Shown here piece after piece: positions 39,556 through 48,850 of a DNA stretch of 64,000 bases. Every line of letters begins with the position of its first letter. Position 1 is the first letter of the stretch. The notes below the pieces were generated by a model. It did not search any database. It was not told the DNA's origin and saw only the letters and a list, made by a program, of their open reading frames with translations. The DNA comes from QPIN01 sp965224575 (lineage in GTDB: Bacteria > Pseudomonadota > Gammaproteobacteria > Methylococcales > Methylomonadaceae). The translations under genes and the position numbers were made by a program. The stretch covers positions 1 to 64,000 of the forward strand of contig CBDCZQ010000001.1 in the NCBI GenBank assembly GCA_965224575.1, read 5' to 3'.

Positions 39556-41013
39556 TTACCTGTTTAACTTCCGTTCTCTTTCTTCCTGAATAAAAAAACC
39601 TAAACGGTCATCTAAAATAGCTTGTAGATAAAAGTTATTATCTTTTGATTTTTTAGCTAATTTAATTTGTAAAATAGCGGCTTTAGTTTGTCCGTTAGCG
39701 TAATAATATTCAGCCAAATAACGGTGTGATTCTGCAGGTTGTTTTAGGTTGGCGTATGTTTGAGCCATTAACTCAAAGTATAAAGGCAGTTTTTTTGCTT
39801 TATAGTCTAATGACTTTAAAAGTGTCTTTGCTTTGTCAGAGTTATCCGTTTTTAATAAAGTTGAAATATATTCAATTTTTATTGCACTGTTATTAGGAAA
39901 GCGGTGGAGTGCATTTTTAAAAAGTGAGAGAGCTTTTTTATACTGTTGTGCTTCTAATGAAGTTTTAGCTAAAGCATAGGCATATTGCGGTTGGTTTGGA
40001 TATTGCTTGGCTAGTTGCTGAAAAATACTTTCTGCTTGAGTAAATTTCTGTTGATTGAGATACATTTGTCCAGTGCCATACAAAGCAATGGATTGTTGCA
40101 TTTTTGTCCCTTGATCTTGTCGAGTTTTAAAATACTTAAGTGTAGTTTTTTTATTGGAAGCTGTAATGGCTCTGAGTTTAGCTTTTATGAGTAAATAACC
40201 GAGGGAATCTGGGTATTGTTTATAAGGGTATTTGTTTGATCTTCCTCGAGTGTCAGAAATACGTGAAGCTGAAACAGGGTGAGTTCTTAAAAACTCTGGA
40301 ATACCTTTGCCATAATAGCGAGTTGATTGTTGAAGCCTTTCGAAAAACACAGGCATACTTCTAGGGTTGTATTTAGATTTGGCCAGTGTTTGCATTCCTA
40401 CACGATCAGCTTCTTTTTCATTATCTCGGGTGAAATTAATCTGAAATTGTACGCTTCCAGCTTGGATAGCCATTAAAGCAGCCTGTCCTGCTTCCGGTGA
40501 TTGTGTGGCTATTAAAATAGCTGCCAATGTTGCGGCGGCTGTTGGAATAGATAATTTACTGGCCGCTTCAAAAGCTCTGTATAAATGTCTTTGGGTGATG
40601 TGGGCGATTTCATGTGCCATCACTGATGCTAATTCACTTTCAGACTCCGTTAACAAGAACAAGCCAGCATTGATACCTATATAACCTCCAGGCCCTGCAA
40701 AGGCATTAATTTGATTGTCTAGTACTACAAAAAAATGGAATGGGTTAGAAGGAAGGTCACTATTGGTAACTAATTGGTTACCGATTGATTGGATGTAATG
40801 TTGTATTTCTGCATCTTGATTGATATTTATTCTGCCATGTAAACTTCTGAAAAAGGCAGCACCGAGTTCTTTTTCTTGTGCAGGGGAAATGAGTGTGCCC
40901 GAAGAATCCCCCATATCTGGCAATTTGATGTTTTCTATTTCAATTGCAGTTGTTGGTATTGTTACGATAAAAAGAAACAAACCAAATGCAAAGGTTGAGG
41001 GTTTAAATATCAT
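39556..41013 (-). CDS. bepA: BepA-like M48 metalloprotease with TPR repeats
   Basis: A 485-residue periplasmic protease/chaperone that supports outer-membrane barrel assembly in E. coli. It has a signal peptide (FGLFLFIVTIPTTA), a M48 domain with zinc motif HEIAH in MAHEIAHITQRH and the third ligand in NEKEADRVGM, then TPR repeats (about residues 300-470, for example FTQAESIFQQLAKQYPNQPQYAYALAK). Length and order match BepA/YfgC. Confidence 0.9.
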   Translation of the reverse strand: MIFKPSTFAFGLFLFIVTIPTTAIEIENIKLPDMGDSSGTLISPAQEKELGAAFFRSLHGRININQDAEIQHYIQSIGNQLVTNSDLPSNPFHFFVVLDNQINAFAGPGGYIGINAGLFLLTESESELASVMAHEIAHITQRHLYRAFEAASKLSIPTAAATLAAILIATQSPEAGQAALMAIQAGSVQFQINFTRDNEKEADRVGMQTLAKSKYNPRSMPVFFERLQQSTRYYGKGIPEFLRTHPVSASRISDTRGRSNKYPYKQYPDSLGYLLIKAKLRAITASNKKTTLKYFKTRQDQGTKMQQSIALYGTGQMYLNQQKFTQAESIFQQLAKQYPNQPQYAYALAKTSLEAQQYKKALSLFKNALHRFPNNSAIKIEYISTLLKTDNSDKAKTLLKSLDYKAKKLPLYFELMAQTYANLKQPAESHRYLAEYYYANGQTKAAILQIKLAKKSKDNNFYLQAILDDRLGFFIQEERERKLNR

Positions 41014-41102
41014 TAAGGCTAGACAGATAAAATTTTTTTAGTTTATAGGTATAGTCTTATTATAGAATAAGAATATGCCTAGTTATTATTTATTCATCTA
41101 AA

Positions 41103-41489
41103 ATGAAATACGCTATACAGATTAATTCAAGTCCAACTGATTCTAGGACAGGCTACTCTGCTTATAAATTTATTAAATCTGTATTAGAAATGGATCATGA
41201 GGTTTTTCGTGTTTTTTTTTATCAAGAAGGAATTTATCACGCTTTTAATTATACAACGCCACCAGATGATGAATTAAATATGACTGAAAAATGGACTGAA
41301 TTAGCAAATGAAGAAAGTATTGATTTAGTCGTTTGTATTTCAGCAGCGCAAAGAAGGGGCTTGTTATCTTCTGATGAAGCAAAACGACAAAATAAACTGG
41401 ATAATGATTTAGCTGAGGGTTTTAGAATATCTGGCTTAGGACAACTGTTAGAGGCAATGTTAGTTGCTGATCGTTTTATAGAATTTTAA
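41103..41489 (+). CDS. tusD: TusD/DsrE-type sulfurtransferase
   Basis: A 128-residue DsrE-fold protein. The active Cys sits in LVVCISAAQRRGLL, matching TusD Cys78 and DsrE. It passes persulfide sulfur, either for tRNA 2-thiouridine (TusBCD-TusE) or in the sulfur-oxidising Dsr pathway. tusC follows after 14 bp. No tusB, tusE, dsrA or dsrC is in the window, so either role remains possible. Confidence 0.88.
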   Translation: MKYAIQINSSPTDSRTGYSAYKFIKSVLEMDHEVFRVFFYQEGIYHAFNYTTPPDDELNMTEKWTELANEESIDLVVCISAAQRRGLLSSDEAKRQNKLDNDLAEGFRISGLGQLLEAMLVADRFIEF

Positions 41490-41503
41490 AAAATAGGTTT
41501 AGG

Positions 41504-41860
41504 TTGAAAAGAATATTATTTATCATGAGGACATCCCCTCATAATGGTGTGCAGTTACAAGAAAAATTAGATGTTATTTTAACAGCAGCAGCTTTTGATC
41601 AACATGTGGCTTTACTCTTTTTGGATGATGGTGTATTTCAGCTAAAAAAAGGGCAGAAAGCAGAAAAATACGGATTAAAAGATACAGCATCAATTTTCAA
41701 TGCATTAGAAATTTATGATGTACATGAATTGTATGCAGAAGCTGAGTCTTTACAAGAAAGAGGCTTTCAAACGACTGATTTAAGTCTATCAGTTGAAGTG
41801 TGTTATAGAAAGGATGTTAATAAACTATTGAAACAATATGATCTTATTCTTTCTGGGTAA
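41504..41860 (+). CDS. tusC: TusC/DsrF-type sulfur-relay protein
   Basis: A 118-residue DsrE-superfamily protein with a TTG start 14 bp after tusD. Features: RILFIMRTSPHNG, EKLDVILTAAAFDQHVALLFLDDGVFQLKK and a C-terminal QYDLILSG as in TusC/DsrF. TusC is the non-catalytic partner in the TusBCD hexamer. After the stop (41861-42014) I see no TusB; a short open stretch reading LRNHPDIVDAVSQIDLVQNL is left unexplained. Confidence 0.88.
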   Translation: MKRILFIMRTSPHNGVQLQEKLDVILTAAAFDQHVALLFLDDGVFQLKKGQKAEKYGLKDTASIFNALEIYDVHELYAEAESLQERGFQTTDLSLSVEVCYRKDVNKLLKQYDLILSG

Positions 41861-42014
41861 GTCTTATTTTTTTTTCAGAGGTGCTGAAATGTTAACTAAG
41901 AAACCATCCAGATATTGTTGATGCAGTTTCTCAAATAGATTTAGTTCAAAATCTTGATCTTGAATATTTGGTTCTCAATTTTCTCATCCACAATTAATAG
42001 AGATACCCTTAACT

Positions 42015-42921
42015 TTATTTTCGTAAGTATAGCCTTTGCATATCTCTAAAATTTAAAGAAAAAATAAGATTTTTAAGATGAAGTTTGTGAGAGACTTTTG
42101 AGAGGAAGGTTAAAAATATTTTACTTTTGCTAATTACCCCAACATTATATAACAACCGGTCAAAAGTTAGAGTTCGTCCCACTCTCTCCAGTTTTTCAAG
42201 TTTTAAATGGGATTTATTCGCCATTTGAGTTAGTGTGTCTGCTGTAAAGAAGTAAATATGGCCGTCGCAGCTTAAGCTTCTTTCTCTTTTGCCAAGTAGT
42301 TTAAACATTAATGTATCATAGCAGGGTGTTTCAATTATAAAAACTCCTCCTGGTTTCAAGATACGATACACCTCTTGAAAAGTAGATTGAGGATCAGGGA
42401 CATGCTCAATAACATGCATCATCAATACTACATCAATAGAGCCAGTTTCTATCTTAGAATCTTCCAGGACAGTTGATATTGTGTTTATTTTGTTTTTTTC
42501 TTCAGCGTATCGACACAATGCTACACTTGGCTCAACTCCCGTTACTTCCCAGCCATCTTCCTTAAAATACTTTAATAAATAACCAAATCCACTACCAACT
42601 TCTAATAATTTTCCTTGATTGGGGAATTTATTTTGTAAATATAACTTGGTTTTTTTATAGTCGTTAACTTGAATTTCTTCTTTTAAAACTCTTTTTTGCA
42701 AATCTCCTGAATATATTCTTTTAAGAATCAATTCATGGTCGCCAGCTTCAATGTCGACATGATCTTCATTTTTTTTACGAGGATTAGCGTACATTAATTC
42801 ACATTTATTACATTTAACTATCTGACTAATCTGAGCTTCTCCAGCTTGATAGATAATTGAAAAGTCATCACTGCCACAAAGGTTGCATGAAATAAATTTT
42901 TCTATTATGAGTGTCGATCAT
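42015..42921 (-). pseudogene. class I SAM-dependent methyltransferase with N-terminal zinc ribbon, frameshift near start
   Basis: The methyltransferase part (260 residues from 42794) has the Rossmann motif LLEVGSGFGYLLKYF, then GVEPSVALCRYAEE and VVLMMHVIEHVPDPQ. Upstream in the same frame a zinc-ribbon with two Cys pairs (ISCNLCGSDD, KCNKCELMYANPRK) extends it to about residue 300. The likely ATG at 42921 (MIDTHNRK) is in another frame; one extra A in the AAAAA run near 42900 separates them. Such ribbon-methyltransferases act in sugar or polysaccharide modification, which fits the neighbouring genes. Confidence 0.75.
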
Positions 42922-43065
42922 TTTATTAGATTAAATTAAAGTTTAAAAAATAGCATTTAGAAGTTGTTTTAATCTCTTCGATAACGTTGAACAAAGGATA
43001 TAGTTATAGCTAAATAGAAACTCAGTGTGTGATGTAAGCGCAATAAGGGAGTTATATTTAATGCA

Positions 43066-43845
43066 TTATCTGGAAAAAGGGTTTTTATAAAAACCAAGCT
43101 TCTGTGCCAGCAGATAATAAAGAGCTGGGGGTTCATGGACAATATATCGATGCCATCTTTGTTTGGGTTCTTTTAAAAGACGGTATAACCATTCCAATCC
43201 ACCTTCAGTTACCCATGCTGGTGGTCTTTTAAAAGTGGCAGCTTCATAATCTATAGTTCCCCCTAATGGTAAAAATGTTTTAACATGTTTAAAACGATCA
43301 CGATATTTTACTATGAATTTTTCCTGTCTACCCCCACCTAAACCTACAAGTAATACAGTGGCACCAGAATCATTAATGCTATTAATTACTTTATCAATTT
43401 CTTCCTGGCTATTGTCAAAATCGAAAGGAGGAGAATAAGTACCAATAATAATTTCTCTTCCCACTTTTTTATTGACATTCTCTTGTGCTATTTCTGCAAT
43501 TCCTGGGGCACCTCCACATAAGAATATAGTGACATCCTTATTATCCTTATGTTTCATATAATATTTAGGGAAATAATCTGAGCCAGAGACACGTTCTTTT
43601 GCTGGTGTTCCAAGAAACTTTGTTGCAAAATAGAGTATCTGACTATCACAGGTGATTATGTCAAACTCGGGCAAGATATCATAAAACTCTTGATCTTTTT
43701 GAAGTTTCATGAGCATATCTACATGCAGGGTAAGCAATAGACCTTCATCAAAATCATTTACAAGTTCGTCCATACTGATATTATCTACAACAGCATTCAG
43801 TATGTTTATTTGTTCGTAATTAACTGGATTCTTTCTGGGTTTCAT
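43066..43845 (-). CDS. WecG/TagA/CpsF family glycosyltransferase
   Basis: A 259-residue GT26 enzyme that adds an aminosugar such as ManNAc(A) to lipid-linked sugar in surface-polysaccharide synthesis. Motifs: LTLHVDMLMKLQKD, DIITCDSQILYFATKFLG, RVSGSDYFPKYY, LLVGLGGGRQEKFI and the FLPLGGTIDYEAATFKRPPAWV region. It is the third gene after the MocA-type dehydrogenase and the TIM-barrel gene, with short gaps, so the three likely form one operon. Confidence 0.9.
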   Translation of the reverse strand: MKPRKNPVNYEQINILNAVVDNISMDELVNDFDEGLLLTLHVDMLMKLQKDQEFYDILPEFDIITCDSQILYFATKFLGTPAKERVSGSDYFPKYYMKHKDNKDVTIFLCGGAPGIAEIAQENVNKKVGREIIIGTYSPPFDFDNSQEEIDKVINSINDSGATVLLVGLGGGRQEKFIVKYRDRFKHVKTFLPLGGTIDYEAATFKRPPAWVTEGGLEWLYRLLKEPKQRWHRYIVHEPPALYYLLAQKLGFYKNPFSR

Positions 43846-43866
43846 TATTATAAAATAAATTGAGTA

Positions 43867-44739
43867 TTAGATATTCCAAAGCTCATCAATTAAGCTCTTG
43901 GTGTTATTTATATTTGCCGCGGATGATGCACCAAAGACTATTGAATCAAGCCCTTCAATATCACAAACCCATTCAATAGCTTCTTTTGGTGGTATTGCAC
44001 CTGAAGCTAATACTGACATTGCAATGACTCTGCTATTGCCTTGAGCGATGACTTTTTTGTACTCCTCAATTCCTCCACACATGCGGAATCCAATTTTATT
44101 TATATTTGCACAAACAATTGGGTTTTTTATGCCTTGCTCATCTAGTACTCTTAAAAGTAATGGTAAGTTCATGGTGATAAAGCCAGCTTCTGCGCCAAAT
44201 TTATTTTGTATATATTTATGATATTCCCCTAGCATGTCGTAGAATTTAAGCCCTAAAAGAAGGTCGGTGACAACATTTTGTAGAAATATAATAGGTGTCT
44301 TTACACCTTCAAATTTTTTCATTTCAGTATCTACTAATAATTGCATCATTTTACTGATGTCTTCAGTAACAACTGAAACAGCTCCGCGTACTAGAGTATC
44401 CATTACGCCAGAGGGTGAAAAATTTTTTAAAGTTTTGATAATTCCAACTTCACCCACTGAATTAGCATATTTATGAGCGTAAGGCATGCAGGGATAGAAT
44501 TCAAAATCTGGATATCTTTGTGGATTGTTTTTTACTATCTCGGCTATCTCGCCCACACGATCATAGGTAGTGCACATAAAAACTTTGATTCCTGCATCAT
44601 AGGCATCATCCAGCACATGCATAATTGAAGCTGTATCGCGAAATTTCATTGATTGTGAACGTGCTTTTTCTTCCGACATGTGGTTTACGCCGAAAAACTG
44701 GTTATCACCAAATAGAATTTTTTGTGGTGTCATGATCAA
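43867..44739 (-). CDS. TIM-barrel protein, aldo/keto reductase-like, unknown substrate
   Basis: A 290-residue protein that opens with KILFGDNQFFGVNHMSEEKA and has alternating helix/strand segments of a beta-alpha barrel (for example AYDAGIKVFMCTTYDRVGEIA, VRGAVSVVTED and the end GLDSIVFGASSAANINNTKSL, which resembles the aldo/keto reductase C-terminus). The usual catalytic Tyr-Lys-His set is not evident, so enzymatic activity is uncertain. It overlaps the Gfo/Idh/MocA gene by 4 bp, indicating a joint role in sugar-nucleotide or glycan processing. Confidence 0.65.
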   Translation of the reverse strand: MIMTPQKILFGDNQFFGVNHMSEEKARSQSMKFRDTASIMHVLDDAYDAGIKVFMCTTYDRVGEIAEIVKNNPQRYPDFEFYPCMPYAHKYANSVGEVGIIKTLKNFSPSGVMDTLVRGAVSVVTEDISKMMQLLVDTEMKKFEGVKTPIIFLQNVVTDLLLGLKFYDMLGEYHKYIQNKFGAEAGFITMNLPLLLRVLDEQGIKNPIVCANINKIGFRMCGGIEEYKKVIAQGNSRVIAMSVLASGAIPPKEAIEWVCDIEGLDSIVFGASSAANINNTKSLIDELWNI

Positions 44740-45752
44740 GCTTTTCCTAATTTTGAAATTTCATCAATAATAATATCTGTTTCAGCAGCATTAACAAAAG
44801 AGCTCTCGACATCAACCTCTTTACCCAGAATTGCATCTATAAATTGATCAAGCTGAGCTGAGTATTCTTCGCCACGTAAGTAAAAGTTAACTGGCTTTTG
44901 TAATTCAGTAATATATCGGGATGTCCAGCCTTCCTCGAATGATTCGAAGGTCTGTTTGGGTTTAAGGTAGATACGGATTTCTTGTCTATCAGTAATAATC
45001 TTGCCGTTTTTTCCGTAAACAGTAATGGTTGTACTCATTTTACGAACTGACTCATCACTCCAGTTAGCTTCAAGATAGCCTGTTGCCCCAGATTTATAGC
45101 TTAGTGTGGCATAAACTGCATCTTCAATATCCGAAGAAAAAATTGATTGCAATTGTGCAGACTTAACTGTTTCTGGTGTTTCTGATACAAAGCTCATTAA
45201 GTCAAGTACGTGACATGCATAATCATGGAGACAACCGCCCCCCTCTGATTTTTTTGACCGCCATGTCATGCCAGGTTTTGGTTTTGTGACCACCTGCCCA
45301 TATGCTTTACCTTCAATATGGTATATATCACCAATTGCCCCTGCTTTTATCAGTCGGCGCATCTCTTGAAAAGTTCCAATAAAACGATTGTGATAGCCTA
45401 CTTGACTAACAAGCTTACTTTTTTTTGCTAGTTCAGAAAGTTGCAAGCTTTCTTTTGGGTCTAGGCATAATGGTTTTTCTACGAATACGTGAACACTTTT
45501 TTCCAAAGCTAAGTTTGCAATTTCAAAATGTGTTGAATTCGGTGTAGAAATCACAACTGCATCTAGCTCGCATTCTTTGAACATTTTTTTATGATCTTTA
45601 TAAACCTTCACGCCTGTTTGTTTATTAAAAGTAGAAGTCAGAAAGGTCGCGTTATCACAGATAGCTGTAATTTCTACTTCTGGGTGGGCTGATAGTATTG
45701 CATAATGGGACATGCCCATTTTGCCTACTCCGACCAGTGCTAAATTTATCAT
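44736..45752 (-). CDS. Gfo/Idh/MocA family oxidoreductase
   Basis: A 338-residue NAD(P)-dependent sugar dehydrogenase. The N-terminal Rossmann domain has LALVGVGKMGMSHYAIL, then VVISTPNSTHFEIANLALEKSVHVFVEKPLC with the catalytic Lys of EKP. The C-terminal domain has GGCLHDYACHVLDLMSF. Enzymes of this class oxidise UDP-sugars or inositol-like compounds; in this polysaccharide setting a UDP-sugar is likely. It leads the operon that includes the TIM-barrel and WecG-like genes. Confidence 0.92.
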   Translation of the reverse strand: MINLALVGVGKMGMSHYAILSAHPEVEITAICDNATFLTSTFNKQTGVKVYKDHKKMFKECELDAVVISTPNSTHFEIANLALEKSVHVFVEKPLCLDPKESLQLSELAKKSKLVSQVGYHNRFIGTFQEMRRLIKAGAIGDIYHIEGKAYGQVVTKPKPGMTWRSKKSEGGGCLHDYACHVLDLMSFVSETPETVKSAQLQSIFSSDIEDAVYATLSYKSGATGYLEANWSDESVRKMSTTITVYGKNGKIITDRQEIRIYLKPKQTFESFEEGWTSRYITELQKPVNFYLRGEEYSAQLDQFIDAILGKEVDVESSFVNAAETDIIIDEISKLGKA

Positions 45753-46499
45753 GTACTGGATAATCCTATGTTTGTATTAAATTAAGATTTTCTTGTAAAA
45801 CAATCAAAGCAAGGTGATGAAATACCAAGAGGTTCTTCATAGATTTGATTTGTGTGGCTGGTTTATTTAGTTATAGTCGGGTACTTATTTCTTTCTAACT
45901 TGTGGATGAGAAAGATTCAGAACCAAAAAAATTAAGATCAAGGCAAAGCTAGAACATAATAGCAGGCTATTGCGAAGGATTTCAAAGCTTCCGCTCTGGG
46001 GCTCACTCCTCTCACCTACCTCAGTGTAGGTGACGCAGAGATTGGATATTTGATTCAAGATACGATTTGTCAATTAAAAAGAAAGGTATCCTAAATAGTT
46101 TTACTATTTCCTAATTAGCCAGAATCGTCAGCTAAAGTAATTTCCACGAGTAAAGAAGGTCACTGGCTTCCTACTAAAATCTTTAAAAATGAGGCCTAGG
46201 CATGAATTCAGTAAAGTTTTAATTAAGAGCTTTACAGTTATTCCTTTGAAACCTAATTTTAAAGAGTTTTCGGTATATGGTTAAAGGTTCTTTCTAATCA
46301 TGTACTATTTTACAAATATAGCTTATTATTTTCTCGATAATTTCTTTTTGTCAGTATCAGTGAGTTTTCCTCTGATTTAACTGGAAAAAATAATCCAAAC
46401 CATCAAGTAGTTAAAATTATTCAGAAAAAGTGATTCTTATTTATCTGCTCGACTTCCTTACAAATCTATCAAATAGCTTAATAATCAATAAGCCAGAAA
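45753..46499. other. intergenic region, no intact gene
   Basis: About 750 bp of AT-rich DNA with broken short frames only. No intact gene, RNA gene or clear repeat recognised. Confidence 0.5.
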
Positions 46500-46870
46500 A
46501 TTTAAACCAACAATACTAGCATAATATTGATTTTATATTCAAGTTCAAGCCTTCTCCAATACGAAATGAGTCTAAACCGACAAAGCAGAATTTCTTTTAA
46601 TGTAAAAATAAATCACATCACAATGGCGCGGAGTTTACAGATGAATTTACTAGTGAAAAGAACAACGCAAGTGGTAAGCATGAATTTGATTAAGCCTGTA
46701 CTAAAGACGAAATAGAATATTGATTGACTGCACTTTACACGCCTAAATCGAATGAGCGTGTTATTAACCATTGAAGATTCAATCATCAAAGCTATAATGT
46801 ATGATAATGTAATTGAGTCAAAGGTTGATTGATTTAGACAAGTTCTTGATCCTTTACTACCCATGGTAGC
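46500..46870 (+). pseudogene. IS481-like transposase remnant
   Basis: A degraded piece of an IS481/IS3-group DDE transposase. In one frame it reads HHNGAEFTDEFTSEKNNASG then KHEFD-stop-ACTKDEIEY-stop-LTALYTPKSNERVINH. This matches the DNGSEFTDRF...TKPKTPQTNG...ERF region of these enzymes, with several stop codons. No terminal inverted repeats are visible. The rest of the gap to 47048 is AT-rich without genes. Confidence 0.7.
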
Positions 46871-47048
46871 TTAAAACGAGAGTCGAAGGTTAGAACATCC
46901 TTTGAAGCAGTTCAATATTGGTATAGAATAAAACCAGAAATAATAAAAAAAACCAGCTGATATGTTTCAGGCTGACCTTTTAATCAATCATAGTACAACG
47001 TAGTGAAACTTGACATTTTCCCATAGTTACAAATATTTTAATCAGAGT

Positions 47049-48251
47049 TTAAAGTCTTCTTTCTTTAAATATCTCTTTTTTTATATCATGATAACGTCTT
47101 TCTTTTCCACTACGTCTATCTGATGAAATGCGTCGATTTTGACCAGTATAAGCTAAGATTTTTTGTCTTCTTTTGATTTTTCTTCTATCTTGATTGTGCT
47201 CGCGGAGGTAACGAGCAAGTTTCATTAATTTCCATGAATGGGTCATTCCCCAATAGTAAAGGTAGAATAGGCTTATGAATATGTAAAACATTAGCCATTC
47301 TGGCAAATTAAATAATCTGTCGCCTAATATCCCGAATGATCCAGCTGTAAATGCAATTAAAAGAATAATACCAACGGTTTGATTAACAGAATACCCTGCA
47401 AGTAAGAGTATATGGTGAAAGTGCTCTCTGTCTGGGGCAAATGGGGATTGACCTTTTCGAATACGGCGGATCATAATCGAGATAGAATCAAATAGTGGAA
47501 TGGCTATAATCCAAAGCACAGTAATTGGGGAGATAATATTTTTATTTTCTTGTGAGGCTTCAATAAGTAGACAAGAGATAGTGAAGCCAAAAAGCATGCT
47601 GCCAGTGTCACCTAGAAAAATAGAAGCTTTCTTACGACCAAAAATACGTAGATTGAATAATAAAAAGGCAATAATTGCGGAAATAAATAGCAAACATAAG
47701 GAAATGATTTCAGGTGTATTTAAAGCAATAATGAAAATAAGAATAAACACTAATAAAGCTAGCGAGCCTGCCAAACCATCTATACCATCAAGCATATTAA
47801 AAGCATTGATTCCACCAATTATTGCAAAGGCAGTAAAAATTGATGAGAATTTACCTAATGGAACATCACCAAAGCCAAAGAGGTTTCCTAAATTATTTAT
47901 TTCAATTCCCCCCCATTTAATCATAATAACTGCTGCTATCATCTCAACAAATATTCGAACTTTTGCACCAAGCTCCCTGTTGTCATCTATAGTTCCACAG
48001 ATAACTATCAGTGATGCAGCTAGTATATAGGCATGATTTTTAATGGGAAGCCAATAATATAGGATTAATAAGCAGAAAAAAATACTAAGTCCACCGACTA
48101 AAGGCACTTCGCCAGCGTGTTTTTTTCTGGAGCTGGGTGAGTCAGTATGGCCAATTTTTTTTGCTACGGGAGGTAGAATTAGCAATAAAAAAAATGTGAT
48201 AAAAAAAGATTCTATGATTATTAGACTGTCTATGGTTATCAAATTTTGCAT
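47049..48251 (-). CDS. wecA: WecA/MraY-type undecaprenyl-phosphate sugar-1-phosphate transferase
   Basis: A 400-residue inner-membrane enzyme with about ten or eleven helices that moves a sugar phosphate (typically GlcNAc-1-P) from UDP to undecaprenyl phosphate, starting O-antigen or exopolysaccharide synthesis. Motifs: VPLVGGLSIF, CGTIDDNRELGAKVRI, FNMLDGIDGLAGS, FLGDTGSMLFGF and PDREHFHHILLLAGYS (the HHH-type loop). A basic tail (RRISSDRRSGKERR) ends the protein. It lies upstream of the methyltransferase/WecG group on the same strand, but the IS remnant intervenes. Confidence 0.93.
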   Translation of the reverse strand: MQNLITIDSLIIIESFFITFFLLLILPPVAKKIGHTDSPSSRKKHAGEVPLVGGLSIFFCLLILYYWLPIKNHAYILAASLIVICGTIDDNRELGAKVRIFVEMIAAVIMIKWGGIEINNLGNLFGFGDVPLGKFSSIFTAFAIIGGINAFNMLDGIDGLAGSLALLVFILIFIIALNTPEIISLCLLFISAIIAFLLFNLRIFGRKKASIFLGDTGSMLFGFTISCLLIEASQENKNIISPITVLWIIAIPLFDSISIMIRRIRKGQSPFAPDREHFHHILLLAGYSVNQTVGIILLIAFTAGSFGILGDRLFNLPEWLMFYIFISLFYLYYWGMTHSWKLMKLARYLREHNQDRRKIKRRQKILAYTGQNRRISSDRRSGKERRYHDIKKEIFKERRL

Positions 48252-48847
48252 TTTTTGTTTTTATAGTAAGCCATAGTTTGTAAGAAGAAAAATTTGCAGT
48301 TTTTAACTTTGAACATACAGAATAAAAGGTTAGTCAATAAGTCTGTATCAGCGCAGAAATAATGATTAATACTTTGCTAAATATATATCTGTATTTCTTA
48401 GTAAATCTATCCCTTTGATATTTAGTATATTGCTAAATCTAAAATCTGATTGAAAAAATGTATCTGTTTGTTGAACTTATGTCATGTATGTTTTTGTGAT
48501 TATTTTATTTTCAATAAAAACCAAAAAAAATTCTATAACTGTGTATCTAAATATTACCACTTTAAATTACTGTAAAATACAGTTTTTTTGTAAAAGTATT
48601 AAATTAAATTTAAGTGTATTATAGAGTTAATTGAACTTTCAACATATAACGTCAAATTTACAATTTAAACTATTTAATTTGGTTATAATTTTAAGATTAA
48701 TTTGGATGTTCACATATCATAATAATTATTGATTAAGTATTGGATTACAAGTTTATTTAAAATTTTTTTAAATTAAGTAAAACAGTCTTTCAAGTAGCTA
48801 TTTTGAAGTATTTACTATTCAAGTATAATAAAAATTTTTGTTCATAA
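48252..48847. promoter_or_regulatory. long AT-rich divergent spacer between wecA and hrpA
   Basis: About 600 bp of very AT-rich DNA separate two divergently transcribed genes. It should hold both promoters. I see no open frame, tandem repeat or hairpin strong enough to name. Confidence 0.4.
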
Positions 48848-48850
48848 TTG

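Noticed and set aside
45885..46073. 62-codon open frame on the minus strand after the MocA gene
   Set aside because: Low-complexity, no ribosome-binding site and no recognisable family; not listed as a gene.
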